A DNA stretch of 64,000 bases from assembly GCA_016712675.1 (NCBI GenBank), contig JADJQR010000001.1, forward strand, positions 2,914,001 to 2,978,000. The letters run 5' to 3'. The stretch comes from a bacterium (GTDB lineage Bacteria; Krumholzibacteriota; Krumholzibacteriia; LZORAL124-64-63). Under the pieces are notes generated by a model, which saw nothing but the letters and a program-made list of their open reading frames with translations, was not told the origin of the DNA and searched no databases. This document shows, one piece after another, positions 1-8,940 of the stretch. A program made the translations under genes and the position numbers. Position 1 is the first letter of the stretch. Each line of letters opens with the position of its first letter.

Positions 1-1609
1 GCGCGCCCAGCGCGCGACCTTCGGCGTCATCGCAGCGGCCGTCATGGCGGCGATGGCCTTTTCCGTGTCCCCGGCGCCGGCCGCTCCGGGGCCCGGCACC
101 CCGGCGCCAGCCGATCCGGACAGTGCCCTGGCCGCCGTCCTGGCCGCGCTTCCGGGCGAACGCGTCGGCCTGGCCGGGCTGCTCGCGGCGTCGCAATCGC
201 AGTCAGTGGCCGCGCAACTGGCCGAGGCCGACCTGGCGGCGGCCGCCGCTGCGCTGCGCAGCGAGCGCGGCGCCTTCGACCCGGAGCTGTTCGGCGGCGC
301 CACGTGGACGGGCAGCGACCAGCCGGCGGCCTCGCTGTTCTCGGGAGCGCCCGTTCTCAGCACGGAGACGGCCGAAATCGAAGCGGGCGCGCGCCTGACG
401 CTGCCGGTCGGTACGGAGCTGTCCGCCTCGCTGTCGACGGCACGGACGGTCACCAATTCCGCCTACGCGGCGCTGTCGCCGCAGTACCAGACCTTCGGCT
501 CGCTCACGGTGCGGCAGCCGTTGCTCCGGGGCTTCGGACCGGCGGCGTCGGCGCAGCTCCGCGCGGCCGAGCGCTCGGCCGCGGCCGCGACCGCCGGCAG
601 GCAGGCGGCCAGGCAGGCGGTGGCCGCCGAGGTGGAGGCCGGCTACTGGGAACTCTACGCCGGCGAGCGCGACCTGGCCGTGGCCGTGCTGATCCGCGAC
701 CGCATGCGCCTGTTCCTCGAGGAGACGCGGCTGCGGGCGCGGGCGGGCCTGGTCGGCCCCAGCCAGGTCGCCAGCGCCGAGGTGTTCCTGGCCGAGCAGG
801 AGCAACGGGTGCTGGATGCCGAGGAGCAGCTTGACCGCCGCTCGGACCGCCTGGCCTCGTTGGTCGGTCGCCGGCCGGCGGGGGGGCTCCCCCGGTTCCG
901 TCCGGACGACGAACCGCCGGCTGTGCTTCCGGTCGCGGACCTGACGACCGTGCTCGCGGCCGCGGTGGCGGGCAACCCGGACCTGCAGGTGCTGGCAGAG
1001 CAGCGCGCGGCCGCGGTGGCGCGCGCCGACGGCGCCCGCTGGGATGCCCGGCCGCGCCTGGACGTGTTCGGCGGCATCGGCGGCCACGGCCTGTCGGGCG
1101 CGGCGCGGGACGTCGTCCTCCCTGGTTCGGCCGACACGACACGCTACGACGTCGCCGACGGCTTCGGGCCCAGTTGGGCCCAGGTGCGCGACCGCGACTA
1201 CCCCTGGTGGAACGCCGGCGTCGTGGTCAGCCTGCCGCTGGGCGGGCGAGCAGGCCAGGGCGAGGCCGACCGTCGCCGCGCCGAGGTGGCGCGGGCTGAG
1301 CACCTTCTCGAGGGTGCCCGGCGCGAGCTCGAGGAACAGGTGCGCGCGCAGCACCGCGAGCTGGAGCGCGGCTCGCGGCGCCTGGAGCTGGCCGGCGCCG
1401 GTGTCGAGGCCTCGTTCCGCCAGGTGGAGATCGGCATGATCGAATACCGCAACGGGCGCAGCACCGCCTTCGAGGTGGTCCGGCTGTCGGCAGACCTGGC
1501 CGCCGCCCAGCAACGCTACTCGCAGGCCCTGGTGCGCACGGCGCGAGCCGCGGCGGCCCTGACCCAGCTGACCGGCGGTTGGTACCGCGCGGCCGCGGAA
1601 CAGGAGTGA
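1..1609 (+). CDS. TolC-family outer membrane efflux protein (5' end cut by window)
   Basis: Outer-membrane channel subunit of a tripartite efflux pump. The product shows the TolC/OEP pattern: alpha-helical, Ala/Glu/Arg-rich repeats in two halves, with beta-type stretches such as LTVRQPLLRGFG typical of OEP proteins, and a late YRNGRSTAFEVVRLSADL segment. The frame is open to base 2; codons upstream of the first ATG (44) read as a hydrophobic, Ala-rich signal peptide leading into the residues after ATG 44, so the true start probably lies before the window. It is followed 2 bases later by the adaptor and then the RND pump, giving a complete tolC-adaptor-pump operon. Family assignment is firm; substrate is unknown. 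Confidence 0.9.
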   Translation, partial: RAQRATFGVIAAAVMAAMAFSVSPAPAAPGPGTPAPADPDSALAAVLAALPGERVGLAGLLAASQSQSVAAQLAEADLAAAAAALRSERGAFDPELFGGATWTGSDQPAASLFSGAPVLSTETAEIEAGARLTLPVGTELSASLSTARTVTNSAYAALSPQYQTFGSLTVRQPLLRGFGPAASAQLRAAERSAAAATAGRQAARQAVAAEVEAGYWELYAGERDLAVAVLIRDRMRLFLEETRLRARAGLVGPSQVASAEVFLAEQEQRVLDAEEQLDRRSDRLASLVGRRPAGGLPRFRPDDEPPAVLPVADLTTVLAAAVAGNPDLQVLAEQRAAAVARADGARWDARPRLDVFGGIGGHGLSGAARDVVLPGSADTTRYDVADGFGPSWAQVRDRDYPWWNAGVVVSLPLGGRAGQGEADRRRAEVARAEHLLEGARRELEEQVRAQHRELERGSRRLELAGAGVEASFRQVEIGMIEYRNGRSTAFEVVRLSADLAAAQQRYSQALVRTARAAAALTQLTGGWYRAAAEQE

Positions 1610-1611
1610 CG

Positions 1612-2703
1612 ATGACGACGATCCGGACACGGCGGCGCGCGGCCGGACTGGCCGCCCTCGCAACCATGGCGGCCATCGGCGGCTGCAGCGGCTCGAAGCA
1701 GGCGGGCGGCTTCGCCCCGCCCCCCACGCCGGTCGAGACGGCGGTCGTGGCCCCGGGCGCGGTGGCCGACCGCTTCGCGACGGTCGGCACCCTCGAGGCG
1801 GACCTGCAGGTGGAGGTGGCCGCCGAGATCGACGGCGTCATCCGCTCGCTGCCGTTCCCCGAAGGCGGCGCCGTGAGGGCGGGAGAACTGCTGGCCACGC
1901 TGGACGACGTGCAGCTGGCGGCCGAGGCCCAGCGGGCCGAGGCGCTGCGCGACCAGGGACGCGCCACCTGGGAGCGCGTGCGATCGGTGGTCGACCAGGG
2001 CGCCGGCGCGCCGCAGGACCTGGACGACGCCACCGCCGCGCTGAAGGTCGCCGAGGCGAACCTGGATCTGGCGCGTGCCCGCCTGGCCAAGACCCGCATC
2101 ACGGCGCCGTTCGCCGGCAGCATGGGCCTGCGCCGCGTCAGCCCGGGCGCCTTCGTGCGCGCCGGCACGCCGCTGGCGGACCTGTCGCGGCTGGATCGAC
2201 TCCGCCTGGCCTTCTCCGTGCCCGAGCGCCTGCTCGGACGCCTGAAGGCCGGAGATCCCGTGCGCGTCGAGACCACGGCCCATCCCGGCGCGGTGATCGA
2301 GGGCGCCGTGACGGTGATCGAGCCGCAGCTCGATGGCCAGACGCGCGCCACGCGGGTCGTCGCGGCGGTGGCCAACCCCGACCTGCGCCTGCGACCGGGC
2401 ATGTCGGCCACGGTGACGCTGGTCCTGGAGGAACGGCCAGAGGCGCTGACCGTGCCGGGCGAGGCGGTGTTCGTCACCGGCGGCCAGTCGTTCGTCTACG
2501 TGGTCAAGCCCGACAGCACGGTGGCCCGCGCGCCCGTGCAGCTGGGCACGCGCCTGGCGGACGTGGTCGAGGTCACCGGCGGCCTGGAAGGCGGCCAGAC
2601 CGTGGTCACCGCCGGCCACCAGAAGCTCTACGACGGCGCGCGCGTGATGCCGGTCGGCGGCGGCGGCGCGCCCGCGGGCGCCGAGGGCGGGAGCGCACGA
2701 TGA
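1612..2703 (+). CDS. RND efflux periplasmic adaptor subunit, lipoprotein
   Basis: Membrane fusion protein linking the inner-membrane RND pump with the TolC channel. ATG 1612 gives a lipoprotein signal with lipobox AIGGC (Cys25), so the protein is predicted to be lipid-anchored in the periplasm. Order of domains: membrane-proximal/lipoyl half beginning near VEVAAEIDGVI, a helical hairpin with QRAEALRDQGRATWERV, the second lipoyl half ITAPFAGSMGLRRVSPGAFV, then beta-barrel and C-terminal domain. About 363 residues, normal for the HlyD/AcrA family. It lies 2 bases after the channel gene and overlaps the pump gene by 4 bases (ATGA), so the three are one operon. An in-frame start at 1579 would sit inside the channel gene and lacks a sensible signal peptide. 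Confidence 0.93.
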   Translation: MTTIRTRRRAAGLAALATMAAIGGCSGSKQAGGFAPPPTPVETAVVAPGAVADRFATVGTLEADLQVEVAAEIDGVIRSLPFPEGGAVRAGELLATLDDVQLAAEAQRAEALRDQGRATWERVRSVVDQGAGAPQDLDDATAALKVAEANLDLARARLAKTRITAPFAGSMGLRRVSPGAFVRAGTPLADLSRLDRLRLAFSVPERLLGRLKAGDPVRVETTAHPGAVIEGAVTVIEPQLDGQTRATRVVAAVANPDLRLRPGMSATVTLVLEERPEALTVPGEAVFVTGGQSFVYVVKPDSTVARAPVQLGTRLADVVEVTGGLEGGQTVVTAGHQKLYDGARVMPVGGGGAPAGAEGGSAR

Positions 2704-5700
2704 GGCTGAGCGAGATCTCCATCCGCCGGCCGGTCTTCACGGTCGTCATGAGCCTGGCCATCGTGCTGCTGGGCGTCATCTCCTACTCGCGCCTGCCGGT
2801 GCGCGAGTATCCCGAGACCGACCCGCCCATCGTGTCGGTGAGCACGCTCTACCGCGGCGCCAGTCCGAACGTGGTCGAGACCGAGATCACCGACGTGCTC
2901 GAGGAGCAGTTCTCGACGATCGAGTCGGTCAAGACCATCACCTCCAGCAGCCGCGAGCAGGGCTCGGTCATCACCATCGAGTTCGAGTTGCAGCGCGACG
3001 TCGACGAGGCGGCCAACGACGTGCGGGACCGCGTCTCGCGCGTGCGCGGTGTCCTGCCGCGCGAGGCCGACGACCCGATCGTCGCCAAGGTCGACGTCAA
3101 CGCGCAGCCGGTGATGTGGATCGCGCTCGGCAGCGACCGCCACTCGACGCTCGAGTTGTCGGACGTGGCCGATCGTCTGCTGAAGGAGCGCCTGCAGCGC
3201 CTGCCGGGCGTCGGCTCGGTGATCATCGGCGGCGAACGCCGCTACGCGATGCGGGTCTGGCTGGACCCCATGCGGATGGCCTCGCGCGGGCTCGCCGTGC
3301 AGGACATCGAACGCGCGATCCGCGTCGAGAATGCGGAGATCCCCAGCGGTCGCGTCGAGGGCACCGGACGCGAGTTCGCCGTCCGCACGCGCGGCGAACT
3401 GGACACCGCCGAGGGCTTCGGCGCGATCATCGTCGCCCGGCGCGGCGACGACATCGTGCGCCTGGACGAGGTCGCCACGATCGAGATCGGCGCCGAGGAC
3501 GAGCGCACGCTGACCCGCTACAACGGGCAGCCCGCGGTCGGCATGGGCGTGGTCAAGCAGAAGCAGGCCAGCACGCTGGCGGCGGCGGCGGCCGTCCGCG
3601 GCGCCCTGCCCGAACTGGCGGCCATGCTGCCGGAGGGCATGCGCATGGACATCGCCTACGACTCGTCGCGGTTCATCGACGACTCCGTGCACGAGGTGCG
3701 CGAGACGATCCTGATCGCCATCGCGCTGGTCGTGCTGGTGGTCCTGGTCTTCCTCAAGAGCATCCGGGCGACGATCGTGCCGGTGGTCGCGATCCCCGTC
3801 TCGATCATCGGGGCCTTCATCCTGGCCTTCGCGCTGGGCTTCACGATCAACATCCTGACGCTGCTCGCCCTGGTGCTGGCGATCGGGCTGGTTGTCGACG
3901 ACGCGATCGTGGTGCTCGAGAACATCTACCGCCACCTGGAGATGGGGAAGTCGCGGCGACAGGCCGCCGTCGACGGCGTCCGCGAGATCGGATTTGCCGT
4001 GCTCTCGACGACCATCGCGCTGGTGGCCGTGTTCATCCCGGTCGCCTTCCTGACCGGCAGCGTCGGCCGGCTGTTCCGCGAGTTCGGGCTGACGCTCGCG
4101 TTCGCGGTGGCCCTGTCGGCCTTCGTGGCGCTGACGCTGACGCCGATGATGTGCTCGCGCATGCTGCGCCCCCTGCACACCGGCACCGGCAGCTGGGCCA
4201 GCCGCTCGTTCGACGGGTTCTTCGCGGGGCTGGACCGGCTGTACAGCCGGTCCCTGGCGCTGGCGCTGCGCTGGCGCGCCGCGGTGATCGTGGCCGCGGT
4301 CGTCCTGCTGGGCGCCAGCGCCTGGCTGTTCACGGCGCTGCCCGAGGAGCTGGTGCCGGTGGAGGACCGCGGCACCGCCTTCGGCATCGTGATGGCACCC
4401 GAGGGCGCCACGCTGGAGTACACCGACCGCTACATGCGCATGGTCGAGGCGCAGCTGCTGCCGCTGCCGGAGCGCAACGGCCTGTTCACCGCCACGGGGC
4501 TCGGCTTCGGCGGGCCCGGCCGCGTCACGAACGGGTTCGCGTTCCTCAACCTCAAGCCCCACGACGAGCGCGAGCGGACGCAGCAGGAGATCGTCGGGAG
4601 CATGTTCCCGCGCCTGCTGGGCATCCCCGGCGTGCTGGCCTTCCTGGTGAACCCGCCCAGCCTGGGCGGCAACTTCTCGTCATCGGACATCTCATACGTG
4701 CTGCAGGCCGAGACCTACGAGGAACTGGGCGCCGCCGTCGGCACGATGATGGCGGAGGCCGGCCGGCTCGGCTACCTGGTCAACCTCGATACGGACCTGA
4801 AGCTGAACAAGCCGGAACTGCAGATCGACATCGACCGCGAGCGCGCCGCCGGCCTGGGCGTCTCGGTGACCGACATCGGGGCCACGCTGGAGGCCTACCT
4901 GGGTGGCCGCGTGGCCGGTGACTTCAAGCGCGGGGCCAAGCAGTACGACGTGATCCTGCAGCTGCAGGCCTCCGGGCGCGCGACGCCCGACGTCATCGAG
5001 CAGATCTACCTGCGGGGCGCCGGGGGTCAGCTGGTCCAGCTGGCCAACGTCGTGAACGTGAACGAGACGGTGGCGCCGAAAGAGCTCAACCACTTCAACC
5101 GCGTCCGTTCGGCCACGATCACGGCCAATCTGGCGCCCGGCACCGGCCTGGGCCAGGCGCTGGCGGATCTCGACGCCATCTGGCGCCTGAAGCTGCCGGA
5201 CACGGTCAAGCGCGACCTGGCGGGCGGCTCGCGGGAGTTCCGTGAATCGAAGAACACGCTCTACTTCATGTTCGGCCTGGCGCTGGTGTTCATCTTCCTG
5301 GTGCTCGCCGCGCAGTTCGAGAGCTTCGTCGACCCGCTGACGATCCTGCTCTCGGTGCCGCTGGCGGTGTTCGGCGCCCTGCTCTCGCTGTGGCTGTTCG
5401 GCCAGTCGCTGAACATCTTCTCGCGCATCGGGCTGATCATGCTGGTCGGGCTGGTGACCAAGAACGCCATCCTGATCGTCGAGTTCGCCAACCAGCTGCG
5501 CGCGCAGGGCAAGCCGGTGCTCCAGGCCGTGACGGAGGCCGCAGTGATCCGCCTCCGCCCGATCCTCATGACCTCGCTGTCGACGGTCTTCGGCATCCTG
5601 CCCATCGCGATCGGGCTGGGCGCGGGCGCCGAATCGCGGCGCCCGCTCGGCATCGCGGTCACCGGCGGCGTGCTCGTGTCGATGTTCCTGACCCTGCTGG

Positions 5701-5813
5701 TGGTGCCGGTGGTCTATTCGCTGCTGGCCCGGTTCACGCGGGCGGTCCGCGGCGTCGACGAACCCGGCGACGCCTCGCACCCGCCGGAGCCCCAGGTGGC
5801 TGCAGGGCATTGA
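2700..5813 (+). CDS. RND multidrug efflux permease (HAE1/AcrB type)
   Basis: Proton-driven inner-membrane pump of the AcrB/MexB family, 1037 residues (family about 1030-1050). The first transmembrane segment follows ISIRRPVFTVVMSLAIVLLG. The proton-relay residues are present: the Asp pair in LVVDDAIVVLEN (D400/D401) and the Lys in LVTKNAILIVEF (K921). Two large periplasmic porter domains separate the two six-helix bundles. The ATG overlaps the adaptor stop by 4 bases, supporting translational coupling. A strong hairpin sits 35 bases downstream. No local regulator gene is visible, so drug or metabolite specificity cannot be read from context; HAE1 rather than heavy-metal (CusA) type is inferred from the sequence pattern. 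Confidence 0.95.
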   Translation: MRLSEISIRRPVFTVVMSLAIVLLGVISYSRLPVREYPETDPPIVSVSTLYRGASPNVVETEITDVLEEQFSTIESVKTITSSSREQGSVITIEFELQRDVDEAANDVRDRVSRVRGVLPREADDPIVAKVDVNAQPVMWIALGSDRHSTLELSDVADRLLKERLQRLPGVGSVIIGGERRYAMRVWLDPMRMASRGLAVQDIERAIRVENAEIPSGRVEGTGREFAVRTRGELDTAEGFGAIIVARRGDDIVRLDEVATIEIGAEDERTLTRYNGQPAVGMGVVKQKQASTLAAAAAVRGALPELAAMLPEGMRMDIAYDSSRFIDDSVHEVRETILIAIALVVLVVLVFLKSIRATIVPVVAIPVSIIGAFILAFALGFTINILTLLALVLAIGLVVDDAIVVLENIYRHLEMGKSRRQAAVDGVREIGFAVLSTTIALVAVFIPVAFLTGSVGRLFREFGLTLAFAVALSAFVALTLTPMMCSRMLRPLHTGTGSWASRSFDGFFAGLDRLYSRSLALALRWRAAVIVAAVVLLGASAWLFTALPEELVPVEDRGTAFGIVMAPEGATLEYTDRYMRMVEAQLLPLPERNGLFTATGLGFGGPGRVTNGFAFLNLKPHDERERTQQEIVGSMFPRLLGIPGVLAFLVNPPSLGGNFSSSDISYVLQAETYEELGAAVGTMMAEAGRLGYLVNLDTDLKLNKPELQIDIDRERAAGLGVSVTDIGATLEAYLGGRVAGDFKRGAKQYDVILQLQASGRATPDVIEQIYLRGAGGQLVQLANVVNVNETVAPKELNHFNRVRSATITANLAPGTGLGQALADLDAIWRLKLPDTVKRDLAGGSREFRESKNTLYFMFGLALVFIFLVLAAQFESFVDPLTILLSVPLAVFGALLSLWLFGQSLNIFSRIGLIMLVGLVTKNAILIVEFANQLRAQGKPVLQAVTEAAVIRLRPILMTSLSTVFGILPIAIGLGAGAESRRPLGIAVTGGVLVSMFLTLLVVPVVYSLLARFTRAVRGVDEPGDASHPPEPQVAAGH

Positions 5814-5847
5814 GTTGGCCGGGGCAGCGGCCGTCGCACCGAAACGA

Positions 5848-5874
5848 ACGGGGGCTGTCTAAAGCAGCCCCCGT
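5848..5874 (+). terminator. Intrinsic-terminator-like hairpin after RND operon
   Basis: A perfect 10-base-pair stem (ACGGGGGCTG / CAGCCCCCGT) with a 7-base loop TCTAAAG lies 35 bases after the pump stop codon. It lacks a clear T-run, which is common in high-GC genomes. Confidence 0.7.
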
Positions 5875-5919
5875 GTGCTAGGTTCACCGGACCAGGAACC
5901 ACCCTGACGGAGGTGCGCC

Positions 5920-7977
5920 GTGAGCCCTGAGACGAGCGAGAACCGCCTGACCGACTTCCAGGCCCAGGTGCGAGCCGGCCTTCCCGACCAGTTGCCGCCC
6001 TGCCCGCCCGAGGATCCGCTCGTCAGCCGCGCGCCGCGCCGTCCCCTGACCCTGGACCAGCGGCAGAAGCGGCTGGCCGTCCACAACGCGCTGCGCTACT
6101 TCCCCGCCCGCTGGCACGCCGAATTGGCGCCGGAGTTCGCCGCCGAGCTGGCGCGCTGGGGCCACATCTACATGCACCGCTTCCGCCCCACCTACGCGAT
6201 GCGGGCCCGCCCGCTGGACCACTACCCCGCGCAGAGCCGGCAGGCCGCGGCCATTATGCTGATGATCCAGAACAACCTGGATCCGGCGGTGGCGCAGCAC
6301 CCGTACGAGCTGGTGACCTACGGCGGCAACGGCGCCGTCTTCCAGAACTGGGCCCAGTACCTGCTGGCCATGAAGTACCTGTCGCGGATGACCGACGAGC
6401 AGACGATGCCCGTCTACTCGGGACATCCCCTGGGGCTGTTCCCGAGCCACCCGGACGCGCCGCGCGTGGTCGTGACCAACGGCATGGTGGTGCCCAACCA
6501 CTCGAGCCTCGAGGACTACCTGACGCTCTACGCGCTGGGTGTGTCCAACTACGGGCAGATGACCGCCGGCAGCTATATGTACATCGGGCCGCAGGGGATC
6601 GTGCACGGGACCACGATCGCGATCCTCGGCGCCGGTCGCCGCTACCTGGACCTGGCGCCCGACGCGCCGTCGCTGGCCGGCAAGGTCTACCTCAGCAGCG
6701 GGCTGGGCGGGATGAGCGGCGCCCAGGGCAAGGCCGCGGTGATCGCCGGCTGCGTGGGTGTCATCGCCGAGATCAACCCGGCGGCGGTCGCCAAGCGGAA
6801 GGAGCAGGGCTGGATCGACGAGGTGTTCACCTCGCTGCCGGACCTGCTGGCGCGGGTACGCACCGCGCGCGATGGCGGCGAGGCGGTCGCGATCGCCTTC
6901 CAGGGCAACGTCGTGGACCTGTGGGAGGCGCTGGCCGACAGCGACCTGGTGGTGGACCTGGCGAGCGACCAGACAAGCCTGCACATCCCGTACAACGGCG
7001 GCTACTACCCGGCCGGGATGACGCTCGAGGAAAGCAACGCGCTGATGGCCACCGACCCGGCGGCGTTCCGCGGGCGGGTGCAGGCGTCGCTCAGGCGGCA
7101 GCTGGCGGCGATCGACCGCTGTGCGGCCCGGGGCACGCGCTTCTGGGACTACGGCAACGCGTTCCTGCTGGAATGCGGTCGCGCCGGCTGTGAAGTCGAG
7201 CGCGGCGACGGGGGCTTCCGCTATCCGAGCTACGTCGAGGACGTCATGGGGCCGCTCTGCTTCGACTACGGCTTCGGGCCCTTCCGCTGGGTTTGCACCA
7301 GCGGTGACCCCGCCGACCTCACGATGAGCGACCGCATCGCCGAGGAGGTCATCGAGATCATGACCGCCAAGGCGCCGCCGGAGACCAGCCAGCAGTACCG
7401 GGACAACCTGCGCTGGATCCGGCAGGCGGGTGCGAACAACCTGGTCGTCGGCTCGCAGGCGCGCATCCTCTACTCCGACGCCGAGGGACGGCGCGCGCTG
7501 GCCGCCGCCTTCAACCGCGCCATCATGCGCGGCCAGATCACCGCCCCGATCGTGATCGGGCGCGACCACCATGATGTCTCGGGCACCGACAGTCCCTACC
7601 GCGAGACGGCGAACATCCGCGACGGCTCGATGTTCTGCGCCGACATGGCCGTGCAGAACTTCCTGGGCGACGGCTGCCGCGGCGCCACCTGGGTGTCGCT
7701 CCACAACGGCGGCGGCGTGGGCTGGGGCGAGGTCATCAACGGCGGCTTCGGGCTGGTGCTCGACGGCACCGAAGCGGCCGAACGGCGCCTGCACCAGATG
7801 CTGCACTGGGACGTCAACAACGGCGTGGCGCGGCGCGCCTGGGCGCGCAACGAGGGCGCCGAGTTCGCCATCCGCCGCGCCATGGACCAGGAACCGGGGC
7901 TGGCCGTGACCATGCCCGAGCACGCGGACGAGGCGCTGGTCGACCAGGCGGTCGCCGAGGCCTTCGGGAACGGGTAG
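5920..7977 (+). CDS. hutU: Urocanate hydratase, long form
   Basis: NAD+-dependent urocanase of histidine degradation: urocanate to 4-imidazolone-5-propionate, cytoplasmic. Diagnostic segments are YGGNGAVFQNWAQY, TAGSYMYIGPQGIVHGTT, LSSGLGGMSGAQ (dinucleotide region) and HNGGGVGWGEVINGGFG. At 685 residues it is about 125 longer than the usual bacterial enzyme (about 555) and matches the size of vertebrate-type urocanase; the extra length is at the N-terminus and in an internal segment around residues 380-450. GTG start is set by CGGAGG six bases upstream. No hutH, hutI or hutG is adjacent; thyX follows after only 5 bases, so it is the first gene of an unusual operon. Confidence 0.93.
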   Translation: MSPETSENRLTDFQAQVRAGLPDQLPPCPPEDPLVSRAPRRPLTLDQRQKRLAVHNALRYFPARWHAELAPEFAAELARWGHIYMHRFRPTYAMRARPLDHYPAQSRQAAAIMLMIQNNLDPAVAQHPYELVTYGGNGAVFQNWAQYLLAMKYLSRMTDEQTMPVYSGHPLGLFPSHPDAPRVVVTNGMVVPNHSSLEDYLTLYALGVSNYGQMTAGSYMYIGPQGIVHGTTIAILGAGRRYLDLAPDAPSLAGKVYLSSGLGGMSGAQGKAAVIAGCVGVIAEINPAAVAKRKEQGWIDEVFTSLPDLLARVRTARDGGEAVAIAFQGNVVDLWEALADSDLVVDLASDQTSLHIPYNGGYYPAGMTLEESNALMATDPAAFRGRVQASLRRQLAAIDRCAARGTRFWDYGNAFLLECGRAGCEVERGDGGFRYPSYVEDVMGPLCFDYGFGPFRWVCTSGDPADLTMSDRIAEEVIEIMTAKAPPETSQQYRDNLRWIRQAGANNLVVGSQARILYSDAEGRRALAAAFNRAIMRGQITAPIVIGRDHHDVSGTDSPYRETANIRDGSMFCADMAVQNFLGDGCRGATWVSLHNGGGVGWGEVINGGFGLVLDGTEAAERRLHQMLHWDVNNGVARRAWARNEGAEFAIRRAMDQEPGLAVTMPEHADEALVDQAVAEAFGNG

Positions 7978-7982
7978 CGGCG

Positions 7983-8909
7983 ATGGAATCGCAACCGGAG
8001 AAGCTGGGCCGCCCGCGGGTCGCGGCGCTGGACGAGGTCCTGGGCGTCCCGTTCCGGGTCCTCGACGACGGACTGGTGCGCGTGGTCGACTACATGGGCG
8101 ACGACGCGGCCATCGTGCAGGCCGCGCGCGTGAGCTACGGCGCCGGCACGAAGGCGGTCTCGGACGACCGCGGCCTGATCCGCTACCTGGTGCAGCACCG
8201 CCACACGACCCCGCTGGAGATGTGCGAACTGAAGCTGCACGTGCGCGTGCCCATGGACGCGTGGCGGCAGTGGATACGGCACAGGACGGCCTCTACGAAT
8301 GAGGTCAGTTCGCGCTATTCGGTGGTGACCGACGCCGCGCAGCGGACCTCGCCCGACGCCTGGCGATTGCAGAGCGACGATAACAAGCAGGGCAGCTGCG
8401 GCCTGGCCGACGCGTCGCTTGGCGAGACCCTGTCCGCGGCCGAGCGCGAACTTCAGCAGCACGCGCGCCGCGTCTACGAGGAGCGCCTGGCGACCGGCAT
8501 CGCCCGCGAGCAGGCCCGCAAGGACCTTCCCCTGTCGACCTATACCGAGGCCTACTGGAAGGTCGACCTGCACAACCTGCTGCACTTCCTGGCCCTGCGT
8601 ATGGACCCGCACGCGCAGCAGGAGATCCGCGCCTACGCGACGGTGATCGGCCAACAGATCGTGGCGCGCTGGGTGCCGCTGGCCTGGGAGGCGTTCGAGG
8701 ACTTCCGGCTGGGCGCGGTCACGCACTCGCGCCTGGAACAGGCCGTGCTGGCCGCAGTGGGCGGCGGCCACCGCGACGCCGCGCTGGAGGCCGCCCGCGC
8801 GGCCGGCTGGCTGAAGCCGGCGAAGGCCGGCGGACTGGCGCGCAACCGGGAACGCGCCGAGTGCGAGCAGAAGCTGCGCGCGCTCAACCTGGAGATCCCC
8901 TGGCAGTGA
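7983..8909 (+). CDS. thyX: Flavin-dependent thymidylate synthase ThyX
   Basis: Makes dTMP from dUMP using methylene-tetrahydrofolate, FAD and NADPH. The ThyX signature RHRxxSxNExSxRYS is intact as RHRTASTNEVSSRYS beginning at R99, and a second conserved stretch YWKVDLHNLLHFLALRMD carries the C-terminal active-site Arg region. 308 residues, slightly longer than typical (220-300) because of an N-terminal lead. It starts 5 bases after the urocanase stop and is followed 31 bases later by the selenoprotein gene. No ThyA is seen in the window. Confident assignment. Confidence 0.97.
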   Translation: MESQPEKLGRPRVAALDEVLGVPFRVLDDGLVRVVDYMGDDAAIVQAARVSYGAGTKAVSDDRGLIRYLVQHRHTTPLEMCELKLHVRVPMDAWRQWIRHRTASTNEVSSRYSVVTDAAQRTSPDAWRLQSDDNKQGSCGLADASLGETLSAAERELQQHARRVYEERLATGIAREQARKDLPLSTYTEAYWKVDLHNLLHFLALRMDPHAQQEIRAYATVIGQQIVARWVPLAWEAFEDFRLGAVTHSRLEQAVLAAVGGGHRDAALEAARAAGWLKPAKAGGLARNRERAECEQKLRALNLEIPWQ

Positions 8910-8940
8910 CCGGAAGCACCCCCACGCAAGGAGGGCCGCC

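Noticed and set aside
203-1663. Long open frame on the minus strand opposite the TolC-family gene, and similar long antisense frames at 2628-4562, 5884-7923, 47882-50599 and 52171-54618
   Set aside because: High GC content makes stops rare. The products are Arg/Ala/His-rich low-complexity with no domains, and each lies opposite a firmly identified gene.
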